NCBI GenBank assembly: GCA_015680685.1
Contig: MNCI01022183.1
Location: 1 to 24,738, forward strand
Length of the DNA stretch: 24,738 nucleotides
Direction of reading: 5' to 3'
Origin: Gnetum montanum
Lineage: Eukaryota > Streptophyta > Gnetopsida > Gnetales > Gnetaceae
Position numbers and translations under genes: made by a program. Under the pieces are notes generated by a model, which ran no database searches, had not been told where the DNA came from, and saw only the letters and a program-made list of their open reading frames with translations. Of this stretch, positions 10,480 to 19,194 are shown in pieces; the first letter of the stretch is position 1; the number at the start of each line of letters is the position of its first letter.

Positions 10480-10720
10480 TAGTTTAAGGTCTTGGTAGAC
10501 TATGTGCTGGTTTAGGGTCCCAGTGGATCGCCATGCTAGTTTAAGGTCCCGATAGACTGTACATGCCAGTTTAACATCATAGCAGACGTGTCGTGCTAGT
10601 TTATAGTCATAGCGGACTAGCTGTACCAGTTTTACATCATAGCAGATAGTCACCACCAGTTTAATGTCATAGCAGACGCTGCTTGTTGTCACCAGTTTAA
10701 CGTCATAGCGGACATTGCTT
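10480..10720. repeat. 30-bp tandem repeat after integrase
   Basis: Eight copies of a unit of about 30 bp, (C/T)AGTTTAA-GTCATAGCGGAC-type on plus, starting at 10480, 10508, 10537, 10567, 10597, 10627, 10657 and 10693. On the minus strand each copy translates to a decapeptide of the form V-x-YDVKL-V/A-x-x. Eight of these follow the end of the integrase frame after a single in-frame stop (YLKLYYI, stop, SMVTT...). The unit shares the AGTTTAAGGTC core with clusters at 14317-14700 and 19538-19613. Confidence 0.85.
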
Positions 10721-10739
10721 GTTGTCACCATGCTTCAGA

Positions 10740-12050
10740 TATAGTACAGCTTGAGATACAAGTGATTCACCAAGTTGGCGAACTCGTTGCTGTCCATGTT
10801 CACCAGCTTTAAGGCTCCATTCCTGAAAGCTTTAGTGACCATGTAAGGGCCTTCCCAGTTGGCTGAGAACTTGCTCACATGCTCGCAGGCAACCTTGAGG
10901 ATGAGGTCTCCCTTCTGTACTAGCCATTGATGCGGGGCTGCACGGTGCTTTTGCTACTGCTTGCTCTCGTAGTGCTCTATGTGGCTTAGTGTCTATGTGC
11001 ACTCCTCCTCTATGGAGTTGAGGTCAGTGATCCAAGACCCGTTGTTCTGGGCTTCACTGATGACATCCAAGAGGATCATCCTGAGTGATGGTACTTGCAA
11101 ATCAAGAGGCAACATTGCTTTAGATCCATAAACAAGGCTGTAAGGAGTCTTACTTGTCGTGGTTCTACATGTCATCATGTAGGCCCATAGAACATAGAGG
11201 ATTTTTTCGTGCCATCGCCTATTCCTTTTATTAAGCATCTGCTTCAGCAGGTTGATGATGGACTTATTTGTAGCCTTTGCTTGTCCGTTCGCCTACGGGT
11301 AATAGGGGGAGAAGAATGATTGCCTAATGCCTAGATTATTGTAGAAGGTTCGGGATTCCGTACTACTGGATTGTGGCCCCATTGTTAGTTACAATAGTCA
11401 TTGAAAGCCCAACTCTTGTCATGATGTTGTCCAGGATGAAGTGGAGATCTGCTGAGACATCATCTTCCTCAAGGGAATCGCTTCCATCCACTTAGTAAAA
11501 TACTCAGTGGCGGTGATAATGAAGCTATGCCTTCCAAAGGACTTAGGCGTGATGGGTCCTATGAGGTCTAGTTCCCGTTATTGGAAAGGCCATGTGATTT
11601 TTGTTGGGTGTAGGTCTGCAGGTGAGACATGTATGATATTTGCATATCTCTGGCATGTGTCACACGTCTTGAATTTTGACAGAAAATCATGCTCCATATG
11701 GGACCAATGGTACCCTAGGCATATGATTTTCATGGCCATAGCTCTACATGCTATAGTCCCTCATGCACTTCATTAACTACCTTCTGCGCCTACTCCCCAC
11801 CCATGCATGTTAGCAATATTACGTCGTAAGAACGTTGGCATAGGGCATCATTTCCCATGAGTGTATATTGTCGGGTGTGCTTGTGAATCACGTCTCTCTG
11901 AGCAGATGTCAATCCACTCACCATGTTGCAAGTAGGCCTTAATGTTAGTGTACCACTCCTGGGTATCCGCAGCACTAATGGAGGCCACATGTCCCACCTA
12001 AGTGATAGGTTCAAGACATTTGATAATTGAAGTTGGCAGGTTTGCAAACA
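10740..12050 (-). pseudogene. Decayed integrase, end of pol
   Basis: Integrase of the main element. In minus order: an H2C2 zinc-binding region whose CDTCQRY half is clear near 11650 and whose histidine half is disrupted by stops near 11760-11810; then WPFQ, stop, RELDLIGPI (first catalytic Asp, near 11560). Next come FIITATEYFTKWMEAIPL near 11500, a damaged second-Asp segment IVTNNG (near 11375; Asp replaced by Asn), and YYP, stop, ANGQAKATNKS near 11280, where the usual catalytic Glu of ANGQAEATN is Lys. RWHEKILYVLWAYMMTCRTT and TPYSLVYGSKAMLP (about 11100-11220) follow, and the C-terminal EGPYMVTKAFRNGALKL...YLKLYYI ends at about 10740. Multiple stops and two catalytic replacements mean it is inactive. 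No chromodomain is visible, as expected outside the chromoviruses. Confidence 0.9.
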
Positions 12051-12128
12051 AGTATGGTGGAATATTTAATGCAGGGGTGTCTAAGGCATCTACCACAATG
12101 TTTTGATTGCGTGGCACTTGTTGCACAT

Positions 12129-12450
12129 CTATGGTTGCAAATTGCTTAAGTAGGCTTTTTTTAGGTCATAGTAGGGTTGCTGGTGTGTAGCTTTGTAAGC
12201 ATAGACCTTGGTGATTTGATTCACAACTAGTTGTGAATCACCGCAGATTGCTAGGTGTTGTATGCATAATGTTTGGGCAGCTGAGAGGCCTCTGAGTAGC
12301 CCCTCGTACTTTGCCACGTTGTTGGTGCAAGGGAATGAAAAATGATAAGAAAACGGGTGCATTTCCCTAGAGGAGAATATAATGACGATAGCTGTGCTAC
12401 CTCCTCATGCAGTTGAAGCGTCGTCAAAGTGTAAAGTGGCTTCTAGATGC
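12129..12450 (-). pseudogene. Second RNase H domain (archaeal-like)
   Basis: A second RNase H, separate from the one fused to RT, degrades RNA in RNA:DNA hybrids and is a hallmark of Tat-group elements. Visible in minus sense: HFDDAST near 12430 (first catalytic Asp), FPCTNNVAKYEGLLRGL (catalytic Glu, near 12290-12330), then LAICGDSQLVVNQI (catalytic Asp in GDSQL, near 12220-12240). An in-frame stop follows the first motif. A spacer of about 100 bp separates it from RNase H 1, and integrase follows downstream. Confidence 0.85.
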
Positions 12451-12551
12451 GAAGGAATGCTATTGATAGTGCAAACATGCTCATCTGGGAATTTGGGATC
12501 TATGGTTGCCTGGTCATCAACGGGTGAGGCTGTAAGTTGCGTTGTTATGGC

Positions 12552-12905
12552 TTGACCTTTATTCAACGACTAGCTTACATAGTGTAGGTCAAACTCCATG
12601 GTTATTGCCTTCCATTGGGCTATCCAGCTACTTTCATGCAGGTTGTTAATGATAGCCCAAAGTATGTTGCTTTTACAAATGATGTTAATTGTACTGCAAA
12701 AAAAGTAGTGCCTCCACTTCTTTAACGCAAACACTAAGGCGAGGAAATTCCTCTCCACTTTGTTGTATTTTACCTCGTGAACTGTTAATGCATGACTTAG
12801 ATAATACACTGGTATCTCAGATCTGTTGTCTAGTTTCTAACATAGTAGTGCAGCAATAGACGTGTCGAGGTGGTAAGGTAGATGAAGAAAGGCTTATCCC
12901 TTTGT
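12552..12905 (-). pseudogene. First RNase H domain (RT-associated)
   Basis: The RNase H directly attached to RT. PVYYLSHALTVHEVKYNKVERNFLALVFALKKWRHYF is a typical Ty3/gypsy RNase H signature (here split as VYYLSHALTVHEVKY at 12760-12810, then KVERNFLALVFALKKW). The frame continues to LHYVS near 12575. It is displaced by a frameshift near 12900 from the RT frame. In Tat elements this copy is usually degenerate because the second RNase H took over. Confidence 0.8.
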
Positions 12906-13860
12906 GGCGGGTGCATAGTTGGAGGTGCGAAAGTTCTTTCTTCAATTCATCGAAGCCTTGTTGACACTGGGTTGTCCACTTGAAGTTAACCCCTTTCTTT
13001 AGAAGATGTTGCATGGGGTGTAACTTGTCAGTCAACTTTGCTATAAACCTTTGAATGAACTGTACCCTACCTTGCAACCCACATAACTCCTTAAGGTTTG
13101 TAGGAGGTGCTAGGTTGATGATGGCCTTGACTTTATTAGGGTCCACCCGTATTCTAGCCTTTGATACCATGAATCCTAACATGCATCTGGTTTTTACCCC
13201 GAAAACACACTTCTTAGGATTGAGGCGCAAGTTGTGCATTTGACAACACTTAAGGACTACCCCTAGATTGCATGGTTGATCACCTGCCTCTTTGGATTTA
13301 ATTACTATATCATCCACGTAGTCATTTAGTGCTTCTAGGATGTAATTGTTGAAGATGTAAGTCATGGCTTGTTGGTAGGTTGCCCTGGCATTCTTGAGCC
13401 CAAAAGGCATCATGGTGTAACAAAAGGTACCCCATGGGGTCATGAAGGTTGTTGTTAGCTAGTGCTCTAGGTTGATGCGAATTTGGTTGTAGCCAGAGAA
13501 ACCATCCATGAAGGATAGCAAGGCATGACTAGTCATAGTGTCGATGAGTTGATTGATGCTCAGAAGTGAGAAATCGTCCTTAATCGTTGCTTTGTTCAGA
13601 TTCCAAAAGTCTATACAGATCCGTATTCCTCTTGTTTTCTTAGAAACCATGACGATGTTGGACACCCATTCCAAATAATCAACTACACGGATGAGACCAG
13701 CTTGGTATAGCTTCGTGATTTCATCCCTCATGGCTAGTGCAATTTTTGGTTTGATCTTACGGGCTTTCTACTTAACTGCCTTCATGCGCGGGTCTAGGAC
13801 AATGTTGTGTTGTATTAGCCTCAGATCTAAACTTGACATGTTACTATGACCATGCAAAGA
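12906..13860 (-). pseudogene. Reverse transcriptase domain
   Basis: RNA-dependent DNA polymerase of the main element and the best preserved gene in it. One frame runs from about 13850 to 12900 with in-frame stops near 13456 and 13770. Motifs in minus order: HNIVLDPRMKAVK near 13800; LIRVVDYLEWVSNIVMVSKK and IRICIDFWNLNKAT (13600-13690); LLSFMDGFSGYNQIRI (first catalytic Asp, near 13490); then TPWGTFCYTMMPFGLKNARATYQQAM (two blocks, 13370-13440). The catalytic YVDD box at 13309-13320 is intact. KKCVFGV and the connection region PPTNLKELCGLQGRVQFI follow to about 13050. Stops are TAG, one step from CAG. A frameshift near 12900 separates it from RNase H. Confidence 0.95.
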
Positions 13861-14170
13861 CTTTGATGTTGTCTTGTAGAATCTTGGCTATGTTTTTGTG
13901 CATCTACGTGTCTAGGAGGGAGCTAAGTTTTAATGTTTCTACTTCCCCCTTGGACATGATCACAGGTGTCTTGACGAGAGGGTCCTCAGTTACATCCCCA
14001 GCCTCCAAATCTAGAGTTCAGACCAAATGCTTGGGCCAGTTTGGAGATGTTTCTAAGGATGCTATAGTACTAGCTGTGGTCAACCCCCAGTCGATCAGGT
14101 TGGGGTTCAATTATCTTGCGAGCTTTCCATGTGGACCTGCTAAAGCTAAAGACATGGAGAGATCATGATG
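13861..14170 (-). pseudogene. Pol segment upstream of RT
   Basis: Weakly conserved pol linker. DNIKVFAWS near 13870 matches the conserved D-FAWS segment just before the RT domain in Ty3/gypsy pol. Upstream of it the frame shows LNPNLIDWGLTTASTIAS and similar low-conservation sequence with stops. Homology to pol fades at about 14170, which is where the antisense-gene interruption begins. Confidence 0.6.
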
Positions 14171-14316
14171 GACTTCCATTTTTTTGTTTAACCTACCAAG
14201 ATGAGATGAAAGCCTAGTTAAGAGGCACCTATTGGTAGTAATCGTGCATAACGAAAACTTGCAAAGTAATGATAAGATGTAACTAGCGAAGTGTGATATA
14301 AAGATTGAAATTTTGC

Positions 14317-14700
14317 CAGTTTAAAGTTATGGAAGACCGCTATGGCATGAAGATGCAGAGCTACTAAAGATGTGAAAGTGTTGATGTGAAAGTGTGAAAC
14401 TGTTAACATGCAAATGCCAAGCTACTAGTTTAGTGTTATTGCAGACTACCAAATGGTAGTATGCAAAATAGAAAATTGCGAGTACGAGAAATGCAAAACT
14501 GCTAATGCGAAAATGCGAAACCACTAGTTTAGCTTCATTGCAGACTACGAGAGCATAGAAGATCAAGATGGCTAGTTTAAGATCTTTTCGGACCATTAAG
14601 GTCATTGCTACACTAGGATTACTAGTTTAAGGTCTTTTCGGACCAGTAACGAGAGTGGAATGCTATGCTAAAAATGTTAGTTTAAGGTCTTTTCGAACTG
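14317..14700. repeat. Dispersed AGTTTAAGGTC repeat cluster, RT side
   Basis: Six copies of (C/T)AGTTTAAGGTCTTTTCGGACC or a degenerate form, starting at 14317, 14426, 14525, 14573, 14623 and 14678 (spacing about 48-109 bp). The last three share TAGTTTAAG-TCTTTTCG. Each GGTC...GACC can pair as a 4-bp stem with a TTTTCG loop. On minus the units read V-x-x-D/N-x-KLA/V. Contains the ambiguous base at 14728 just beyond its end. Confidence 0.75.
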
Positions 14701-14801
14701 TGAAAGTTGTAACTGTGCTAGGGTTGCNAAGCCCATATTTGGAGCACATAGAAATTTCGAAGCACAAGGCGATCATGCTAATAGCAAGCAAGGCGATTTC
14801 C

Positions 14802-14809
14802 TATAAATA
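14802..14809 (+). promoter_or_regulatory. TATA box of the antisense gene
   Basis: TATAAATA in CCTATAAATAG, 30 bp before the ATG at 14839. Orientation and spacing fit a plant core promoter with a very short leader. It faces against the retroelement. Confidence 0.6.
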
Positions 14810-14961
14810 GTGATGAGGGAAAGTCTACAAGCAGGACGATGGCTCCGAAGAAGGAATGTACTCACCTGGCGCTAGCAAAGGTCGAGGAGGTGAAGAAAAC
14901 CCTTGGGCGCATGACACAAGCGCACGTCGTGGCATTGGAGGACACACCATTGACTCGATAG

Positions 14962-15501
14962 GCTACTATGCTTCCTCTATTTTTTTGATTCTGTTATCAT
15001 TTTTTGCTTCTGTTGTCCTCTGCTTTCATTTTGTATCCTAGTCTTAGTCATTTGTGTTTTTTTTCATCAAGTTGTTTTGGCCTTTGCATCACCGCTATTC
15101 CCATTTTGGATACAATGGGTGCATAAATGCTATGCCATCATTGCATGTAAGGTTGCTTAAACCACCACTACTGCAGTTGTCATAACCACGGGGGTTTGCA
15201 CAGTTTAGCTTACTTGGCTTTCGAATGGCATAGCATAGGACCTTCAGGAGGGTTTGGCCATGCATGATGTGACAGTACGACACACATTTTGTCAGGGCAT
15301 ATCGTCAATCACCTTGTTAGGGGTAATTGTTCTGTTGCTATGCTAGGCCATTTTTGCTATGCTAGCGCTTTTATGTTCTTGCTACACTATGTGCAGAAAG
15401 AGGGTTATGCTAAGCTATATGCATGAACTGCTAGGTATCGCTATGTTGTGTGTGTATTGCACTTAGACATGATGCTAACACTTGCTGGTTGTGTTGTGCA
15501 G
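14962..15501 (+). other. Intron 1 of the antisense gene
   Basis: No coding sequence is visible here. It ends in GGTTGTGTTGTGCAG (acceptor AG 15500-15501). The donor is not identified; the frame from ATG 14839 meets a TAG at 14959. T-rich at 14985-15075. Carries GCTATGCTAGG twice, near 15337 and 15355, plus several TAGC/GCTA strings. Confidence 0.5.
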
Positions 15502-15951
15502 GATGGGGCTAAGGCAAATTTTGATTATCTTAGAAATTGTAGGGGTCCTATGTCATGTAAGCAAACCCGTGGCCAATGCCCCTCCTTCCCAAATACGCAT
15601 GGGAGAGCAAGGGGTCTGGTTCAGGAAAGGGGCACAGGAGTTCCTACAATACCTCCTCCAACACTTTAGTGTGATCATTTGGTCATATCTAGAGAAGGAA
15701 GAGGTGGTTGTCATAACCAAAGCCATATTACCTGGGGAAAGTCAGGGCATCCTAAGGTTTCTGATGGATGGGGCAATCATGAGTAGGTAGGGAGAAGGAT
15801 CTAGTCAACACCTAATAGGGATAAGGTGTTTGAATTGGATCTAGGATATGCCTGAATACAACTGCTACCATTCTTACAACACATTGTTTGTTGCACGTTA
15901 CATGGCAACATGCTTCCAAAACCCACCAGGAACTGTTTACTGTGCTGGCGG
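15502..15951 (+). pseudogene. FCP1/SCP-like HAD phosphatase domain (exon 2)
   Basis: FCP1/SCP-like proteins are HAD-fold Ser/Thr phosphatases; many plant relatives are of unknown substrate. Visible blocks: ILIILEIVGVLCHVSK (15517-15567) at the place of the LDLNGLL motif I; VWFRKGAQEFLQYLLQHFSVIIWS (two blocks, 15618-15690), matching the family's RPG--EFL--L---F-V-IWS; ILRFLMDG near 15760; DKVFELDLGY near 15825; and NTLFVAR...FQNPPGTV near 15880-15935, at the place of the family's NTLLVDDS-----NPPGT. The nucleophile Asp of motif I is replaced (LEIVG) and the DD of the last motif reads AR, so it would not be catalytic even without the two frame breaks near 15788 and 15855. The following exon opens with FY, which fits continuation of the domain. 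Confidence 0.65.
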
Positions 15952-16035
15952 GTGAGTTTTTGCAACCTTTTTCTGCTATGTTGTGCGACACTGGCCATAT
16001 TGGCCAAATGCTAATAATATGTTTTTGTTACCAAG

Positions 16036-16324
16036 TTCTATATCAACAAGGAAGTGGTTCATGACCGACTGGGTCTGTTGACTATGACATAGATAGCCCT
16101 ACAAAAGTTCTCTTCTACTGAGAACCTATGGACGAGTGTGATTGGTCAATGTGGGGGTGAATACCACACCTACCGACACCTATTCCCCATTCCCTACGAT
16201 CAGCGCAAGGGGTCTAGTTGGCTAGATGAGGGGTGGGCAGAACCCTTCAAGCCGATTACTATTGAACAAGTTCTAGTTAGTCTTCCACCGTTCCCATCAC
16301 CATACAGACCTGGTAGGCTGAGAA
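16036..16324 (+). pseudogene. Antisense gene exon 3
   Basis: Opens after TTTTTGTTACCAAG (acceptor) in a frame with FYINKEVVHDRLGLL, then one TAG (16090-16092), then an open stretch to the GTAAGT donor at 16325. That stretch includes CGGEYHTYRHLFPIPYD, SSWLDEGWAEPFKPI and LPPFPSPYRPG. I know no family for it. The frame joins exon 4 in phase. A small change of frame would be needed to join exon 2. Confidence 0.55.
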
Positions 16325-16437
16325 GTAAGTGTTGCATGCTCAAGTGTCTTTGCAATCTTTGGATTTTCTATGTTTTTATGCTAAACATTTCTTGTGAAAA
16401 CTATTATACTAAATGTTTCTTGTGAAAACTGTTATAG
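16325..16437 (+). other. Intron 3 of the antisense gene
   Basis: GTAAGT...TTATAG. The last 55 bases are a 28-bp tandem duplication (16383-16410 and 16411-16437, AA-TGTTTCTTGTGAAAACT). The second copy ends TTATAG, the acceptor; the first copy ends TTATACT and lacks it. Splicing joins A from 16324 to GG at 16438, keeping the frame. Confidence 0.7.
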
Positions 16438-17490
16438 GGGCGAGGAAGCCTCAAGAGGTGATGGTGATAACCACCGAGACACAAGAGGCAAACATCTACT
16501 TCAAGTATGGAGAAGTAGATATGAGCCAATGAAGGATAAACGATGCAGCTTTAGACTCCTTGGTTCAGAATATCCAAAAGGCTAGGCTTATGGATCTATT
16601 CCTAGCCCTGAATCCAAGCATTCCTGCAGCCAAGATGCTCTCCCTGATTGACTCCTTTTCCGACAAGGCGAGTCGCTTCCACATGCGCATATAGGGCATA
16701 CAGGTGGTTATTAAAATCAATGACCAACTATTCATGGACCTCTTCAATGTCCCTGTTGATGGTATCCTCATAGGGTCAAAGGAAAAGAAGGAGCTGACCC
16801 TTCAGAAGAAGGACATTCAGGAGTGATTAGGGATTGCTAAGGAGCAAAAGGGGCTCCCCATGGAGAAGCTTAAAGAAGGACCCGCCAAGGGGATTTACCC
16901 TATCTTCTGTGCTCGCACATTCCTCTAGCTACTTTTCCAAGGAAAGGTCCTAGATATTGAGTGGGCCTGGATAATGCATGAGATCATGGAAGAGGGGGCA
17001 CGTTACAACTGGGCCAGGTTTCTATGTAAAGGCTTGCAGATCGAAACCTTGGGACTCCATAAGAAAACGGAGTCCCATTCCAATATATATTATGCCTTTT
17101 ACATAGCCTGTCTAAAGCACTTCACAGAGTTTCAGGTGGTTCATGAAAATGGGGCCTGGGTCATGCAAAAACACAATTAGATTTTCAGACCGTGGATTCG
17201 CTAGATCCTCCCGGCCATCCAAGCCTAAGATCTTCCGAAAATAATTGGGGAGTCGTTCTCTATGACGACTAAGGATTGAGAGGCTCATAACTTTCTTGGC
17301 CAAGATAGAGTAGGAGAGGCACCTTCCACTATAGCTAGTAGCATGTCACTAGGGGAGTGTCTCATAGCCGAGACTGTGGTCAGTAAGTTGCAGCGGAAGA
17401 GGCCTCCTCTAACTAAGGAAACCCTTCGCATGGAGGAAGAGGTGGGGTGGAGACTGCAGCTTAAACTACAGAGGACATAACCCCTCATTG
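16438..17490 (+). pseudogene. Antisense gene exon 4, unidentified domain
   Basis: The longest exon, 1053 bp, in one frame with no frameshift. Nine in-frame stops lie at 16530, 16692, 16824, 16926, 17178, 17202, 17226, 17277 and 17478: four TAG, three TGA, two TAA, all one C-to-T change from CAG, CGA or CAA. Recognisable protein-like blocks are NIQKARLMDLFLALNPSIPA, INDQLFMDLFNVPVDGILIG, WIMHEIMEEGARYNWARFL and NIYYAFYIACLKHFTEFQVV. The pattern (a helical, Trp-containing globular region) reminds me of antisense accessory proteins of plant Tat elements, but I cannot name a domain. The end, GTAAAT at 17491, is a fair donor. Confidence 0.7.
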
Positions 17491-17621
17491 GTAAATGCTT
17501 TTGTTTAATGCCTACTTTGTTATTATCTACTATGCTATGCTTCGCTAGAAGGCTTAATGTAGCGTAGCACCTGCTTTAATGTAACTTGTTTTGGGCTAAT
17601 GTGAACATGCTTCTTAACTAG
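17491..17621 (+). other. Intron 4 of the antisense gene
   Basis: GTAAAT...TTCTTAACTAG, 131 bp, with TTAAC as a branch-point candidate. Contains CTATGCTATGCTTCGCTA and GTAGCGTAGC, the U3-hairpin core. Joins G (17490) to TA (17622), preserving phase. Confidence 0.7.
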
Positions 17622-18182
17622 TAGAAGAAGAAGAAGAAGAAGAAGAAGGCGATGAAGAGGTGTCAACCCCTTAGATGGGGGCAATGAATAAAGACATGGA
17701 GGCCCTAGTCTCAAAGAGAAGGGTCCTAGACGAGAAGGAAAGAACTCCTATCGCTAAGGCAGGGGTTCTCGTCATCAGGTAGAATCCTCCTACTAACGAG
17801 GAGGGCATTTTTGGAGACGAAGAAGAGTCTCCTTTGAATAAAAAAGATGCTAGTCTCTCAAAAGGAAAGGCACCAGCGCAAGAAGAAGAGGCCTATACAG
17901 ACTTGGCAGGGACTTCCACCAAGGTTGTCGCCATCATCTTGCATCAACAAGAAGGGAGACTATAGTTGGACGCTAGTGAGTTTGGTAATGTGTCTAACTT
18001 GTCATAGCCCATTTCAGCCATTACTAATATGTTTAGTTATGTAACAAGTGCCACTATTGATGTTGCAAGACCCCCTCTGACTCGTGCAGAACCATGGGTT
18101 GAGATCCCTGATAAGTTTACATTTATGCAGGGAATCATTAATGACATGATCAGCTATCTTTAGTAGGCAGACCCTAACGTCA
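17622..18182 (+). pseudogene. Antisense gene exon 5, acidic segment
   Basis: Begins with a GAA microsatellite (about 17624-17648) encoding a Glu run, followed by a hydrophilic region rich in E, K and D (DEEESPLNKKDASLSKGK near 17815-17870), probably disordered. It ends with a more ordered stretch (VEIPDKFTFMQGIINDMISY, 18095-18160). The frame is uninterrupted except for six TAG codons at 17672, 17780, 17963, 18005, 18161 and 18164, all derivable from CAG. Donor GTAAGA at 18183. No family recognised. Confidence 0.65.
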
Positions 18183-18286
18183 GTAAGAAGTAGTGTTAGG
18201 TGCTCTCATGTTGCTACGTTAGAATTTCTTGAGCTAGCTAATCTTGCTATGCTAACACGATCGCTATGCTCTTTGTGTCATGGTAG
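18183..18286 (+). other. Intron 5 of the antisense gene
   Basis: GTAAGA...TGTCATGGTAG, 104 bp. Contains GCTATGCTAAC and CGCTATGCTC, again the U3 core. Joins A (18182) to CC (18287) in phase. Confidence 0.7.
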
Positions 18287-19106
18287 CCTCTCAACTCAAA
18301 TGGGACCTAGCACAGCTTTTGAAACTCAATGTCGTGCCTGCATTCCTACCTGAAGTGATCAAGGTGTCTTGTCGCGCATACGATGAGGGTTGCAAATGCG
18401 CTTTGCACTCAGCATGCTCCTTGTGGGAGTATAAGCACATCAACGAGGACTTGTGGAAGTGGGTCCAAAAGGCTGAGCAAAAGGAGGTCGACTTGAGCAC
18501 CAAGGTGGAGGATCTCAAGTTGAGGAACAAATTCCTCATAGCCCATGACACTAATAATGAGGACTAGTGCACATCTGTGATAGAATACGTCAGATTTTGA
18601 ACCTTCGCATCTCAGAATGTCGAAGTCACCTGCGGAATAATAGAACATCAAATGCAAATGCACTTGCTAGCCTAGAAGTGTCAGGATTTAAAAGATTTTA
18701 GTGTCAAGGTTTATGAATGGGGGCAATCCCAGAAAAACCACAGACACCTGTATAAACCAAAAAATGTCACCCATCATAAACTATACAAGGACGCTGCTGT
18801 GGAGGATTTACGTATAAAGCATTCGTAAGTGCCATCAATGTTTCTGAGGCCTATGCCAAGTTCAAAGAGCAAGTAAAGGTTATGCAATCTCTTGACTGGA
18901 AAGTGGACTTTCCCACAAGAGAGACCGCAACTGTCTCCTTTTCTTCGGGAACACCAAGGTGGACAACCACTGAAAGGGAGAGAGCTGCTATAGACGCTAA
19001 ACTAAGCAACAAGCGTTGGGTGGACATTACGGTAGAGGAGGTCTAGCACCGCCTCAGGCTCTATTTAGACCAAATACCCTTTGAGATGGACATAGGCCCT
19101 TCTCAA
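18287..19106 (+). pseudogene. Antisense gene exon 6, coiled-coil region
   Basis: Opens SQLKWDLAQLLKLNVVPAFL, then a 280-bp clean stretch with a heptad-like helix (WKWVQKAEQKEVDLSTKVED, 18452-18511). Stops TAG 18565, TGA 18598 and TAG 18673 are one step from CAG/CGA. A frameshift near 18808 moves to a second frame (INVSEAYAKFKEQVKVMQSL, then RWTTTERERAAIDAKLSNKR) that runs, with one TAG near 19044, to the donor GTTAGT at 19107. A helical, possibly oligomerising C-terminal domain is the most one can say. Confidence 0.65.
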
Positions 19107-19194
19107 GTTAGTTGCTTTCTACTATATTAATGCTCATGCTCTGTTGTAGCTTGCATGCATTGCTTTAGCCGACCACTTCATTCCTATGATGTAG

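Noticed and set aside
10480-10720. CRISPR-like array
   Set aside because: The repeat-to-repeat spacing equals the unit length, with no unique spacers of constant size. It is a degenerate minisatellite in a plant retrotransposon.
14856-15041. 61-codon plus frame as start of the antisense gene
   Set aside because: The ATG at 14839, 30 bp after the TATA box, gives a basic, more protein-like start. The other frame becomes a T-rich translation of what looks like intron.
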